A stretch of DNA of 64,000 nucleotides from Lunularia cruciata (taxonomy: Eukaryota; Streptophyta; Marchantiopsida; Lunulariales; Lunulariaceae). The notes beneath the pieces were generated by a model. It was given only the letters and a program-made list of their open reading frames with translations. It was not told where the DNA came from and ran no database searches. Location of the stretch: assembly GCA_948567375.1 (NCBI GenBank), contig OX419758.1, positions 22,573,001 to 22,637,000 on the forward strand. Direction: 5' to 3'. Positions 9,863-20,219 of the stretch are shown piece after piece. Position 1 is the stretch's first letter. Every line of letters starts with the position of its first letter. The translations under genes were made by a program, and so were the position numbers.

Positions 9863-12800
9863 CAGTCTTCCACTCCTACTATAGTTACAAAGGATACTTG
9901 GGAGCCAGATCTTGGACCCAAGCTTACTAGAGAGGAAAGATGGAGGGTTTGGAGGTTCCTGAGGAGCCACACGAGTTATTTTACCTTTAGTATGAAGGAT
10001 TTGGGTGCTCTAAAGGGACTTGGTATATGGATTGAGCTGACTAGCAATACACCAGTTTTCCAATGTCCTTATCGATATAATGAGATGGAGAGGACATTGA
10101 TTCAAAGCCAAAGTAGTGACCTTTTTGAAGCTGGTTTGGTGGAGATTTCACATGGAGAGTATGCATCAGTGACAATAATGCCAACCAAGAAGGATATGCA
10201 TGGCAACTATATAGATAGGTGGATGTGTGGAGATTATTGTCCTATCAACCAACAAATCGGGGCTGATCAATATGCCATGCCTACATCAGAGTAGATTTTT
10301 GATGCAATTGGGCATGCAAAGGTCTTTAGTACTTTGGATCTTTGAGCGGGATATCATCAGTTGTCTATCAAGAGGAGGATAAGTCCAAGACAACATTCTA
10401 GGCTATTGATCCTCATGGCAAGGATGTGTTATATCTATGGAGGTTCTTACCATTTGGGTTGAAGAATACTCTTGTTGATTCTAGAGGGTCATGGATAGGA
10501 TCCTAGTTGGAATTGATTTTGCTATGTGCTATATTGATGACATTTTGGTCTATAGCATTACTGTGGAGGAGCATGAGAGACAATTGTTGGAGGTGTTTGA
10601 GAGGTTGAGATCTTATGGACTCAAATTATTGGGAAGTGTAGGTTCTTCCACGAGCAGGTTGAGTATTTGGGTCACACTATCTACCCTGGAGTTCAACATA
10701 CCAAGGTGGAGGCTATTGCACGTATTCCTTGGCCTATAGAGGTGAACAAAGTGTGAGCATTCCTTGGGTTGGTGAATTTCTATCATCACTATGTTAGAGG
10801 ATTTAGTGCCATTGCCAAAGCCTTGACAAAGTTGACCAAGCTTACACATGAGTGGTGTTGGGGAGATGAGTAGGAGAGAGCTTTTGTAGAGCTCAAGAAG
10901 AGGTTGACATTTGCTCCTATTTTGAGGAGACTGATCAGAGGATGACCATTTTAGGTTCATATTGATTGGAGTATGTTGGGGCTTGGAGTGGTGCTCACCC
11001 AACATGATGATGAGGGGAAGGAGTTTGTGGTGACCTATACTAGTTGCTCCAATAGTTCAGTAGAGGCAAAGTATAGTTCATATGAGGGAGAGTGTTTGGC
11101 AGCAATTTGGACAATAGCACATTTCTGATGTTACCTATTTGGTAACCCCTTCACTCTCATCACTAAACATTAGCCACTAAAGTGGTTGATGGAGTCCAAC
11201 AAGCTTCCAAGGAATCTTGCATTTGGGTTTTAATTTTACAAGACTATGATTTCACGGTTGTTCATAGACCTAGAGTGGTGAACCGTGATGCAGATGGGTT
11301 GAGTAGAAACCCATGTCCTAGCCAGCAGGATCAGCCTGGGGCACGTTAGCATGGTGAGACAGATGAGGAGATGGTGTCAGGTTGGCATGCATTTGCCTTT
11401 GTATGTATATTTTTTGAGGCTTTGGTGGTATCTCTCTCAGTGCATACAAGAGGAGTTATTGAGGTCACAGATCCAGAGAGTGAAGATATTGTTATGGTTC
11501 AACAAGATATTCATGATGATGTCTTAATGATGGACTACTTTTTGCACTGGTGTTAAGGGTGACACAGTTAGGGCCAAGGAGAGAGACCGTGTTCTTCAAC
11601 AAGCTCAACGGTTTAGATTGGAGGGCAGACACCTTTTGCGTGTATGGGAGGATGGTAGAGTGCAAGTAGTACCACTTCCATCTCAAAGACCACAGTTGGT
11701 CTATCATGCTCATAAGGAGCTAGGACATTTTGGAGTCAAGCTTACATATAGCTTACTCTAGAGTCATTATTGGTGGCACGGTATGCAGACCGAGGTATAG
11801 TAGTTTGTTGCCAAATGTGTGGTTTGTGACCGAGTTAGAGTATCATTCAATGCTCCTATGCCACAATTACACCCATTATCTATCATGGGATTGGGTTACC
11901 GTTGGAGTTTGGACTTTGTTGGACCTTTACCGCTAACTTTGAGACATCATCGGTATGTTTTGGTGATGGTGGAGCACTTCTCCAAGTGGATTGAGTTGGT
12001 AGCACTTCCTAACAAGTCTAGTGAAGGGATAGCTTACTTGTTCCTGGATCAAGTTCTTAGTCATTTTGGTGCACTAGTTGAGGTTTTGACTGATCCGGGT
12101 ACAAAGTTCTTGGGGGAGTTTTAGGTCTTGTGTGACAAGGCTTTGATTGATCATTGTATTACATCTTGAGATCACCATGAGGCAGATGGCTTAGCAAAGA
12201 GAGTGGTTCAGATGGTGACGAAACGATTATAAAAGTATGGTTTGCAAAGAGACCACTTGGGAGATTGGGATCTCCAATTACCTTGGTTGGCCATGGGCTA
12301 TTGGTTCAGTCGGCAAGCCTCCTTAGCATCCTTCTCTCCTTACTTCCTACTCTATGGATGCGATCCAAATTTACCTACATCCATTTTTGGAGATGCTATT
12401 GTAGTTTTGGACTTGGATGACCCAGATGTATGGATGAGTGCATGTTCTTGTTGGATAGAGATCTTTCAGAGAGTGATGCCAATGGCCTTTGAGAACTTGG
12501 TGATTCCTCAGCATAGAGATACTTTACACTATGCTATCATTTGAGGAGGAGGTTATAGATACTCAATCCGTCAATTTCATCCAGGAGACTATGTATATCT
12601 ATAGCAGATAGCACTGACAATACTTGATGTTTCGACAAGCCGTACTATCTTGAGAGTGCGTGAGGTTTTGCCATCTGGAGTCCTTGTGTTAGAAAGACAT
12701 GATAATGTTGTTTGGAAGGATCATGTGCACAATTATGCGCCATACCACCTCCCAAACATTGATGGTACTATGGACCTAAGCTTGGCACTTGTAAGGTGCA
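9863..12800 (+). pseudogene. pol: C1 RT-RNase H-integrase, broken
   Basis: RT: the open part ends at 10294, and the catalytic Y-I-D-D box is at 10530-10541. RNase H-like wording runs about 10960-11250. Integrase: an H-x-H and C-V-V-C zinc-binding region lies near 11700-11835, the first catalytic Asp in L-D-F-V-G-P-L at about 11911-11930, and the second in L-T-D-P-G near 12087. The third position, which should be Glu in a G-L-x-E-R motif, reads Lys (around 12200), so the D,D,E triad is lost. Several stops and frameshifts are present. The tail to 12800 holds integrase C-terminal sequence without a chromodomain. Confidence 0.7.
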
Positions 12801-13114
12801 GGCTTGAGGTGTATGTTATGTGACTCTTCTAGTGGAGCTACTACTATGTTAGCATGTGATAGCTATTCACAAGGATGGCATATGGCATGTATGACTCCTC
12901 CCCTCATGGTGGTTCCTCAAGGATAGTGGTTATGTCCTAGATGTACTTGACCTATAGCTAGTTCATTCTTTATATGCTATAGATTGCAGATAAGCAACTA
13001 AGGATGGTGCTCCATAGCACTTGGCCTTCTGATCTTTGTCCATCATAGTGTATACCATATACTTGGAGTAGATGGCTATCTGGAGTTAGAGGGACCTAAC
13101 CACCAGCTAGGGGG
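12801..13114 (+). other. C1 3' untranslated region ending in polypurine tract
   Basis: No open frame is seen. The segment ends CCAGCTAGGGGG (about 13103-13114), a purine-rich tract placed immediately before the LTR-like unit, as expected for plus-strand priming. The same wording with changes occurs at 47437-47474 in C2. Confidence 0.5.
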
Positions 13115-13780
13115 TGATTATGGCACTTTAGAGTCTATGTATGACTTATATGTGAGTTGTGCTTCTATAGTATATGATGTTGACAACGATGTTTGTTGTG
13201 TACTGATATAGGTTGTGTAACAATGTATATAAGCACAATAGCTATCATACCATTTGTAGTGCCGCATCTAGATTGCTTGGACACTAGAGTTCCAATGATA
13301 GTAGTTAGAGTTATTTCAACAGCTTCTCAAAGACCACTTTCCGACGGTCAGATTTTGTGTTTGAGGTATTGACTTCACAGTAGGGCCCACCGTCACTTGG
13401 CGTTGTTTGCACCATCAAGTGTGCCATCAATGGGACCATTAGGGTTTCAGACCTAGCTTGATTCCAAGGGGTATACTTTCAAAGTGCAGCTCAAGAGAGC
13501 TCACTTCTCTGATGTTGAGTCTTTAAGTTTCTGGCTATGGTGGATAGAGGCCGGTGAGCATCACCTAGATTATCTTAGCTAGAGTGGGTGTGGCTTGATT
13601 GTTATTAGTGCCCAATTGTTGGCAGTTTATAAAGTGATAGATCAAGTACTGATCTGAGTTGAGTGGATTTTAGAGATGTAAATAATTTGATTATTATGGC
13701 ACTTTAGAGTCTATATATAACTTATGTGTGAGTTGTGCTTCTACAGTGTATGATGTTGGCAGTGATTTATATATGCACAA
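13115..13780 (+). repeat. C1 3' LTR with partly repeated ends
   Basis: The unit begins TGATTATGGCAC after a polypurine tract and ends TATATGCACAA where LINE D1 sequence resumes. Its first 120 bases or so (13115-13237) reappear at its end (13687-13780). C2 has the same arrangement (47475-48136), so it is a family property. An alternative reading is that the LTR proper starts near 13238, matching the C2 5' LTR start at 23326, and that the first block is internal sequence. Confidence 0.55.
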
Positions 13781-15515
13781 TAGCCTCCGTAAGCTCTCCA
13801 AAGATAGATATTCATGAGATGCAATTAAAATCATTCTCAACATTCACCTATATGATGACCCACTCCAGATGGATATCTAGGAGTACCTTAATGCCTAGGA
13901 TATAGTCTCACATCCTCTAGGTGTAGCTACTCCAAACAAATGTGGATTGAGGTGCCATCAAAAGTGAGAATGATGTTGAAGGTCAATGATGTGACTAACC
14001 AAATGCAAAAAGATCTCCCCAATAGCAATCGGTCTAATGCCCCTTGTGTCCTTCTCCACTGCAAGAAGTGGAGAAGTGGACTAGCACCTAACGTCTAACT
14101 AATAGATATAAGAACATTTCCTCTCACTATTGCTATAGCTACCTGAAACAACTTGGTAAAACCATTGGAAGGATCATCTACTTGAAAGAAATCTCTAAGA
14201 TGCTCATATACCATCCTTGACAAGCCTCATGAGGAAAGGCAAGGAGCAATGCAGAATGCTTTTGCAAGAAACAACCTATCAAAACATAAAGCTTGCTCAG
14301 GCTGATAATCTAAGAGCTATAGTGGTAATCCTTCTCCTGCCATAGGATGTAGTGAGTGTAGGGAAAAGATAGTCTCATTTGTAGGACTGGCCATAGATAA
14401 AGGGTGTAGTGCTTGTGCTGCTCTACTAAACTCTCCCGCCTAACCCAGTGTCCTACACCATCATAATCAAGTGAACTTTGTGGTATCTTATGGCAAAATC
14501 TGTTTCCTAAAACATGTAGCCCTAATAGACTCCTATAGGGCAGCCCAATCCCTTGCTTGGAATTGACAAAATCTAGTAGCCACCTCTCTATGCCCCACAT
14601 GTCCCCCTCTAGCATAGAAAAGACACCATCGAGAGAGTAAGAGGAATAGGAACCATGCTAACTCATCCAAGGGATCACATGCCAAATGATCAAGTGGTAG
14701 GCAAAAAGCTTCTCTAGCCTCATCATGGAGTCTATGGGGTATGGAATGGAATAGACATGGACATGGAAAACTGTTCTCAAATAACCCCAAAATGCAACCC
14801 ATCAAGAAGCTAACCACTCCCACAACTTGATCAATATTACTAAAACAATCAACAAAGGGATAGAGGAAGAGTACATAATCCCAAGTGTCACTACTGTGAA
14901 TGTGAGCATTTGCCTCACATGAGCATCCCAAGTGGTCCAATCATAGTCCTTGTGCATCCTTTCCACATGGGTCTTTACCCCTTGCAAGGTAAAGAGTAAG
15001 AGTACATAATCCCAAGTGTCATTGCTATCATTGTGGTCATTTGCCTCACATGAGGATTCCAAGTGGTCCAATCATAGTCCTTGTGCATCCTTTCCACATG
15101 GGTCTTTTCCCCTTGCGAGGTAAAGAGTAGATAACACACGGTGCATGGTGTATCCCAAGCCGCTTTGGGCGACCCCACATGGGAAGGTGTAGCCATGGCT
15201 AGCACAAGAATCACAATAGTAACACATGATGATCCTCTCCATATCTCCTCATACCTGCAAAACCACACCTCCTCACATCCAAACTCACATGAGAAAATAT
15301 AATCTATCCAATTTCCATCTCAAAATTTTCAAACTAAGTTCCCATGGAACTCAATCATGAACCCAAGAAATTACAAATCAAAATTCTTGACCAATCACTC
15401 TCAATATGTAATGATCACTCTAAACCCTAAAAATCCCCATAACTTTCTACTCAATTCTCCATAGTCTTCAATCTAGCTACAAGTGAAACCAAAAATGAAA
15501 AACAAATAGAATATA
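13781..15515 (-). mobile_element. D1: 5' part of a LINE-type retroelement, truncated by C1 insertion
   Basis: Read on the minus strand, it matches D2 from the leader (D2 50650) to the RT motif A region (D2 about 52250). It holds a C2H2 zinc finger near 15140-15080 (C-x2-C-x11-H-x4-H, with K-T-H-V-E-R-M-H), followed by H-K-D-Y-D-W. The rest is broken by stops. C1 begins exactly where D1 stops (13780/13781), so C1 inserted into this LINE, and the missing 3' half should lie left of C1, outside this window or deleted. Confidence 0.6.
14869..15127 (-). repeat. About 130-bp tandem duplication of the zinc-finger region in D1
   Basis: The block with CACATGAG...AAGTGGTCCAATCATAG and CCACATGGGTCTTT is present twice in direct succession (about 14869-14999 and 15000-15127). 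It therefore duplicates the H-x4-H half of the zinc finger and the following K-D-Y-D-W-T-T-W segment. D2 has one copy. Confidence 0.75.
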
Positions 15516-16379
15516 CAATTAAATCAAGTGCTATATGCTAGAGAGCACTCAGATAATTTATATGTTTCCTCTCACATCTCTCTCTATGTCCTCTCCCGTC
15601 TCCACACTCTCCCGAACGCAAAGAAATAGTTTCAAAGATAAGTAAGATCTACAGATATATAGAGGGAATATCTATTGTCACCATGAAGTGGCCAAGAGTA
15701 GACAATGGGCAATGGTCAGAGGGACCACAATAGCAGAGCTGTGTGGGAAGGGAGTTCATATCATCTTGGCTTTGTCATGGGTGACAATAGCAAAAATATG
15801 GGTGGCAATAGGGGGGATACATATACTCTTTCAAATTCTTATCATCATTAATATAAAGTAGGATTCTACTCAATATAAAGGGAAGAAATTGAAGTTATAT
15901 TCTCAAGATGAGCATATGTACTCTCATTACAAGCTAGAAGGTAACAATAGAAGTAACAATGTGAAGAACTTTTCATGGAGGGAAACTATAGTAATTGGAT
16001 TTATATTCGATAATAAGTTTGTTAAAGAACATTAGAATAAATCTTTCTAGTAACAAAATAGACTGCTTCCCCACCTCCTAATGTACTTGGTAGTAAGAGG
16101 TTAAAAAATGTTCCTATTAACTCATTGACTAACTTGTTAATGCCTAATTTTGACAAGAAGCAAGTAGATACCTATATTAAGTATACATAATAAGACTTTG
16201 GGCCATCCTTTGAATTTGTAGTGCATTCCATTTAACTTTTGGCAAGACTCTTTTCTCCTATCCTCATTACTCTATTCTCTTTGATTTTCTTCTTCTTTTT
16301 AAAGTGAATATATATACAGATATATATGATAAACAAAATTAATGATTTTCACAGCCCTGTTTACACCTTATCAATATTT
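15516..16379. other. Intergenic AT-rich sequence, nothing recognised
   Basis: No long frame, RNA gene or repeat family in this window matches. The composition is plain AT-rich intergenic sequence up to the abrupt rise in GC near 16380. Confidence 0.5.
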
Positions 16380-17520
16380 CTTATAAGAAAGACCTCTCGG
16401 CAACGTCATTTGGCCCCAAAAAATCGACAATCAGAAGGAGCCATTAAAACATCGAGTAGTAGGTACAGGAGGATCACATCATTGACGCTTAAGGTGGTTC
16501 TTAGGACGAGTCGCTGCACACGGACTGAAACGCGGACACCCACGGAAAGCTACAGTGGAGAACCTTGGAAAATGGGCAAAGCCTGATCCAGAAATATGGC
16601 GTGAACTTAGAAAGGTAAAAGCCTTCTTTTTCTCTCAGACTGTCGTAGCCCCTTCGGACACTGTCACCCTTCGTTGTCAACTATATCGGCCAAGACCTGG
16701 GACTCTCACCTATTGGGTTTCGTTCCGTCCGGGCCCACTAAGTGCGTAGCTCGTCTCCTTATAGTCTCGTGCCTTTGACCGTTTAGCAGCATGCTATACT
16801 CCCGTAGGCTTTCGCTGGATTGCTTTTGGTTATAGCATCGGATAGGATGAGCTGGTAGCATTACCGGCGTGATTCGCCGCATGAGCACTTGCTTATCTAT
16901 TTTATTGAAGCAATCCAAGGGCTCACCTTCTATGACCCATTCGGTACTCACGAAAGTCACGGCGTACCTGCTTGAAGCAAGTATGTTTGTAGCGGCCAGG
17001 TCGACCCGCCACTGCTGTTCGTGCGCGAAAATCGTCAATCTAGTTTTAGCCTTAGGACGGCCCGAAGGATACTGCTTTTGCTTTCTGGATTGGGCGAAAG
17101 CGTAAAAGAAACGTAAAAGCATGTACATGTGGGAATGTAATGCGAGGACAAAAGACTCCGGATTTCTTACGTCTGCCTGACAAAGCCCCGGACCTTGCGG
17201 TGTCCGACTGTCTGACAACGCTCGTGGTGCTTGTCAGACAAAAATGCAAAACTCCAATTTACCTAAATCTGCTTTTACCCCGGTCAGACCTAGGACTCGC
17301 GTAGAATAACAAGAAGGATGAAAAACTCCAACCGTACAAAAATTAAACATCACGAGATAAAATGAGGCTAAGCTCCAACCGAAAATGTGACCATTTCCGT
17401 CTCCAACGATTCTCACTAAGCCGTACGTGAACGACCTGAGCCCTAGGGTCCAAAAAGCACTCGCCCAACGGACAGGCTTGTCATTCTGTTGAAGGATTTC
17501 CAACTATCAAGGTTCGGAGA
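16380..17520. other. Probable mitochondrial DNA insertion (NUMT), rearranged
   Basis: The segment is clearly more GC-rich than its surroundings and unlike the transposon families here. It contains a degraded SSU rRNA piece (16493-16620). The remainder carries two minus-strand open frames (16706-17218, 170 codons; 17234-17503, 89 codons) without recognised domains. The mixture suggests rearranged organellar DNA that has drifted in the nucleus. The mitochondrial rather than plastid assignment rests on the rRNA wording. Confidence 0.5.
16493..16620 (+). rRNA. rrn18: Degraded mitochondrial-type SSU (18S) rRNA fragment
   Basis: The plus strand follows the conserved stretch of bacterial-type SSU rRNA around E. 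coli positions 300-420. It has an acac-GGACTGAAAC-GCGGAC helix, then a CCCACGGAAAG-type counterpart of CCTACGGGAGGCAGCAG, then ACAGTGGAGAACCTTGG and AATGGGCAAAGCCTGATCC, and finally the GCGTGA block. The CTTGGAAAATGGGC wording is closer to plant mitochondrial rrn18 (CTTGGACAATGGGC) than to the plastid form. Many substitutions show it is a non-functional relic. Confidence 0.6.
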
Positions 17521-18655
17521 AGAAGTCTTAACCACATGTGTAAATCATCATGTGGAGTAAATCTTAAGTGCATGAGCCCCAACTAAGTCTAGTTACTACA
17601 GGTGACGAAACTCAACTGAGACCGTGATTATCAAGAGCCTAAACTCAGACCTACTCAACGAGTTTGTGCACTTACTTAGCTTGAATGTCTTAAAATCTAC
17701 ATCTGCAGCCAACCGTCCTTCACACTTCAGCCGTTCGTTCGCGCGTCATCTTGAGAATTTATTCGTAAAACCGTCTAGGAATCCATCGTGTGATCATAGT
17801 GCATCTGATGCGGGAAATACTCATGATGATAAATACAGATTTCAGATCCTTTTGGACGGGGGACCTATTTCCAGCAACTTTTAATCGCCAATAGTTTATC
17901 TATGCTCTACTATGTCAACTCTCCTTCAACAAAAGTAAGGGAATAAGTAAGGAGTGATTGAAGAATGTTTGCACAGTTCTTAAATTGCTCCAAAGTTAAT
18001 ATTATATACCTAAAATTTCAGAAAATAAAATGATTAAATGGATAATTCAAACATAGAATATAGTAATCATCTTTTTGGTATTGGAAGTTTTCTTCTTTCA
18101 TTTATTACTTCTTATTTTTCTAGTAGCTCATCAAATTTTTATTTTTTCTCCAACTTGTATCATGTAATATATATTATGAGTAAATTGACCTAATTCTGTT
18201 TCTGTTAGATTAGAAAATGAGATTTCAAACCCAAAGAAACACCATAATCATTGGTTTTATGCAATGGGCTTGATTGCAGAGATAGTTTCATGGACCATCA
18301 AGAAGGATAAGATGTCTGTGTAGGGTTGCAAAATAAGTCATAAAAAGTTTTTCTTTTCTTTGGGACTTTAGTATGAAGATGGATAAAATTTTCTAAATAG
18401 GTCTCATAGTCAAGGGTATGAGAGTGAGATTGCTAGTCGAGAAATTTGTTCTTTTTGGTTCTCAAACAATAATTCTAATTTATACATACTTCATACAGAG
18501 TGAAATTGAAGCATTGGTAATCAAAGTTCCTACTCAGTGGTGGTCAATAAGAGGTGGATATAAAGACTTCTATATTCTGGGACCAAGTACGAAATGTAAA
18601 TTTCCATATTTTTCTTTTTGGATGTTTTTACGCTTTGAAGTTATCTTATAATCAC
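17521..18655. other. Intergenic sequence, nothing recognised
   Basis: Moderately AT-rich. Short frames only (for example 17624-17884 and 18418-18651), with no domain, no codon-usage support and no match elsewhere in the window. Confidence 0.45.
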
Positions 18656-19200
18656 CTACACGTAATAATTGCATACCACCTTATGTGCGTAGGGTGCTTC
18701 CAGTGTACTGATATGCAGTAAAAAACATCTCAATTTCATTACAGAATATACTAAGGAGTGTACCCTAAATGCGCATATTGCTCTAAGTATAATAAATATT
18801 TTATACTCAGAATATAATAGATATTAAAGTTCTACCTTATGTGCAACAATGCTTCAAGTGTATCAATATTGAGCATTTTAAATTCATGATATAATACTAA
18901 AAGCTTTTTCCTGCATAATACAACTACCCTTAAGTGTGCTACCTTATATGTGCATAATGCTCCAAATCCACTAGTACACTTTGGTGTGCATATTCTTATG
19001 TATTTTTGTGCACAAAAAATGCGCATATTAATATACTTGCTTATGTGCAATGACTAATACTTCGAACTCAAAATGCTTTATGTACACCACCGTGTAAAAG
19101 AAGTAATTTTATAATTGTATTGTATAATATCTATTAGCACATTTCCTTATGCGTGTACAATGCGCAATATACATTGATTACTTTCCAAGAATTATTAAAA
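18656..19200. repeat. Degenerate tandem repeat, about 75-120 bp units
   Basis: Variants of the phrase CTTATGTGC...ATGCTCCAAGTGTA recur at least five times (near 18680, 18775, 18838, 18945, 19043 and 19147), interspersed with AT-rich spacers. Units differ in length and sequence, so this is an old minisatellite-like array. The array resumes briefly at 19388-19440 after a GC-rich insert. Confidence 0.5.
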
Positions 19201-19202
19201 TC

Positions 19203-19387
19203 AAAATTAAGGGCCGTTGACCCCGAAGGAGGCTTAGGTCTCTCCCGTGGGTCTCGGGTAAAGTCCCCAATCGTAAATTTTGGAACGTCCGCCCTTTTCT
19301 TTTTTATTTGGCAATGCCCCGATCTGTCGGGCAGCCCAACTACGTCCGGCTCTTTTCCACTTTTGTCTTTTGTTTTTTTAGTTTGGT
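19203..19387. other. GC-rich insert splitting the tandem repeat; possible second organellar fragment
   Basis: About 185 bases with GGGCCGTTGACCCC, GTGGGTCTCGGG and CCCCGATCTGTCGGGCAG wording, in sharp contrast to the flanking AT-rich repeat, which continues on both sides. The base composition resembles the NUMT-like segment at 16380-17520. No gene is identified, and the insertion interpretation follows from the interrupted repeat. Confidence 0.35.
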
Positions 19388-19440
19388 TTCTGCCATTAGC
19401 ATACTTTAATATGCGGGTATAATGCTTGTAGTGTTTTGAC

Positions 19441-19983
19441 ATTTTGCTCATCTAATCAAACCAGGGTACGAGATCCCATAACATGGGACAAAATTAATTT
19501 TACAAACTTCACTTACAATCCACGAGTTTTACTGTTCACATACTTCCCTTTCAATCCCGTGTGGAAATAGATCAAAATTCACATAGTAATTCATGGTCTC
19601 CCCACCGTAATATGAGTCATTCCTCATAGGTACTTCATACCGACCTACCTATACATAAAGATCTGTGTAATGACATCACCTCCTCACAGCAGGCATTTCC
19701 AACCCAAAAAGTCGTCATGATCTGTGGACAAGACGACTGGAACTGATGAATGCACTCAAATGAAAAATACTGCATAATAGATAATTCAGGGTGAGGAAAA
19801 GTACTTAACTAGAAGCTGCCAAGCTGCTTCCGAGTTCAGAATGTTCTAAGTTTCCCTCTGAATCAACAGGATTGTGGAGAAAGCGTTAGGATTATGATAT
19901 GATATTACAACTTTTTAAAAAGCAACAGAAATGGTAGGTACTGCCTACCTCCAGACCATACCTCTGATGGACTTCGCCCTCAT
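19441..19983. other. Intergenic sequence upstream of a promoter-like site
   Basis: No transposon match and no long frame. It is single-copy-looking sequence with balanced composition, the only such part of the window apart from 20000-22300. Confidence 0.35.
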
Positions 19984-20008
19984 TGACGTGAGCCTAAATT
20001 ATAAATAG
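19984..20008 (+). promoter_or_regulatory. Candidate plant promoter: TGACGTGA element and TATA box
   Basis: TGACGTGA-type wording (TGACG core, bound by TGA/bZIP factors in plants) lies about 10 bases before TTATAAATAG, a good TATA box. It is followed about 30 bases on by a CA-rich, CAACACAAACAAATAAA-containing stretch that looks like a plant 5' leader. The combination is suggestive, but each part is short. Confidence 0.35.
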
Positions 20009-20120
20009 TGCCTCGTTCTTCAACAGTTTAGACAGTACTTTATTTCCAAACCTACTCGAACACAACACAAACAAATAAAAGTATTGTGGGTCGAAGTTCA
20101 GGTCTGTCCCGACTGCGATC

Positions 20121-20219
20121 ATGCATGACTCCATCAACGTTCCTGTTGAGATACGAGGAACCTACTCGAGCTTCATGAAACATTTATACCCACCCACTGT
20201 CATAGTCAAGTGGAGTTGA
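20121..20219 (+). CDS. Candidate short ORF or first-exon remnant behind the promoter-like site
   Basis: The first ATG in a favourable position after the putative leader opens a 32-codon frame starting M-H-D-S-I-N-V-P, with no stop in the same frame back to about 20060. No protein family is recognised. It could be a micropeptide, an upstream ORF, a truncated exon or chance. A possible GT splice donor (CCTGTAAG) follows near 20284. Confidence 0.2.
   Translation: MHDSINVPVEIRGTYSSFMKHLYPPTVIVKWS

Larger units (their letters stand above)
746..13780 (+). mobile_element. C1: decayed Ty3/gypsy element carrying a DNA methyltransferase domain
   Basis: Order on the plus strand: untranslated leader (746-2128), gag (2129-3610), protease (about 4030-4500), C5-cytosine methyltransferase-like domain (4855-5815), foreign segment E (about 6150-9862), RT-RNase H-integrase (9863-12800) and 3' LTR (13115-13780). 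Its right edge is precise, because LINE D1 homology resumes at 13781. A second copy (C2, from 23326) shares the whole layout except segment E. Every ORF is broken by stops and small indels, so the copy is not autonomous. No 5' LTR is seen; the left end is lost or replaced by the element at 1-745. No chromodomain is visible after the integrase. Confidence 0.75.

Noticed and set aside
16706-17218. 170-codon minus frame as a functional gene
   Set aside because: It lies in the degraded NUMT-like segment, has no recognised domain and overlaps other frames. Chance openness in GC-rich DNA explains it.
17400-17450. CACGTACGGCTTAG wording resembling group II intron domain V
   Set aside because: Only the 3' strand of the hairpin is similar. 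The matching 5' GAGCCG strand is missing on either strand, so no intron call is made.
18656-19200. Regularly spaced repeated phrases that might suggest a CRISPR-like array
   Set aside because: Units vary in length and sequence, spacers are not unique, and the context is a plant nuclear genome. It is a decayed minisatellite.
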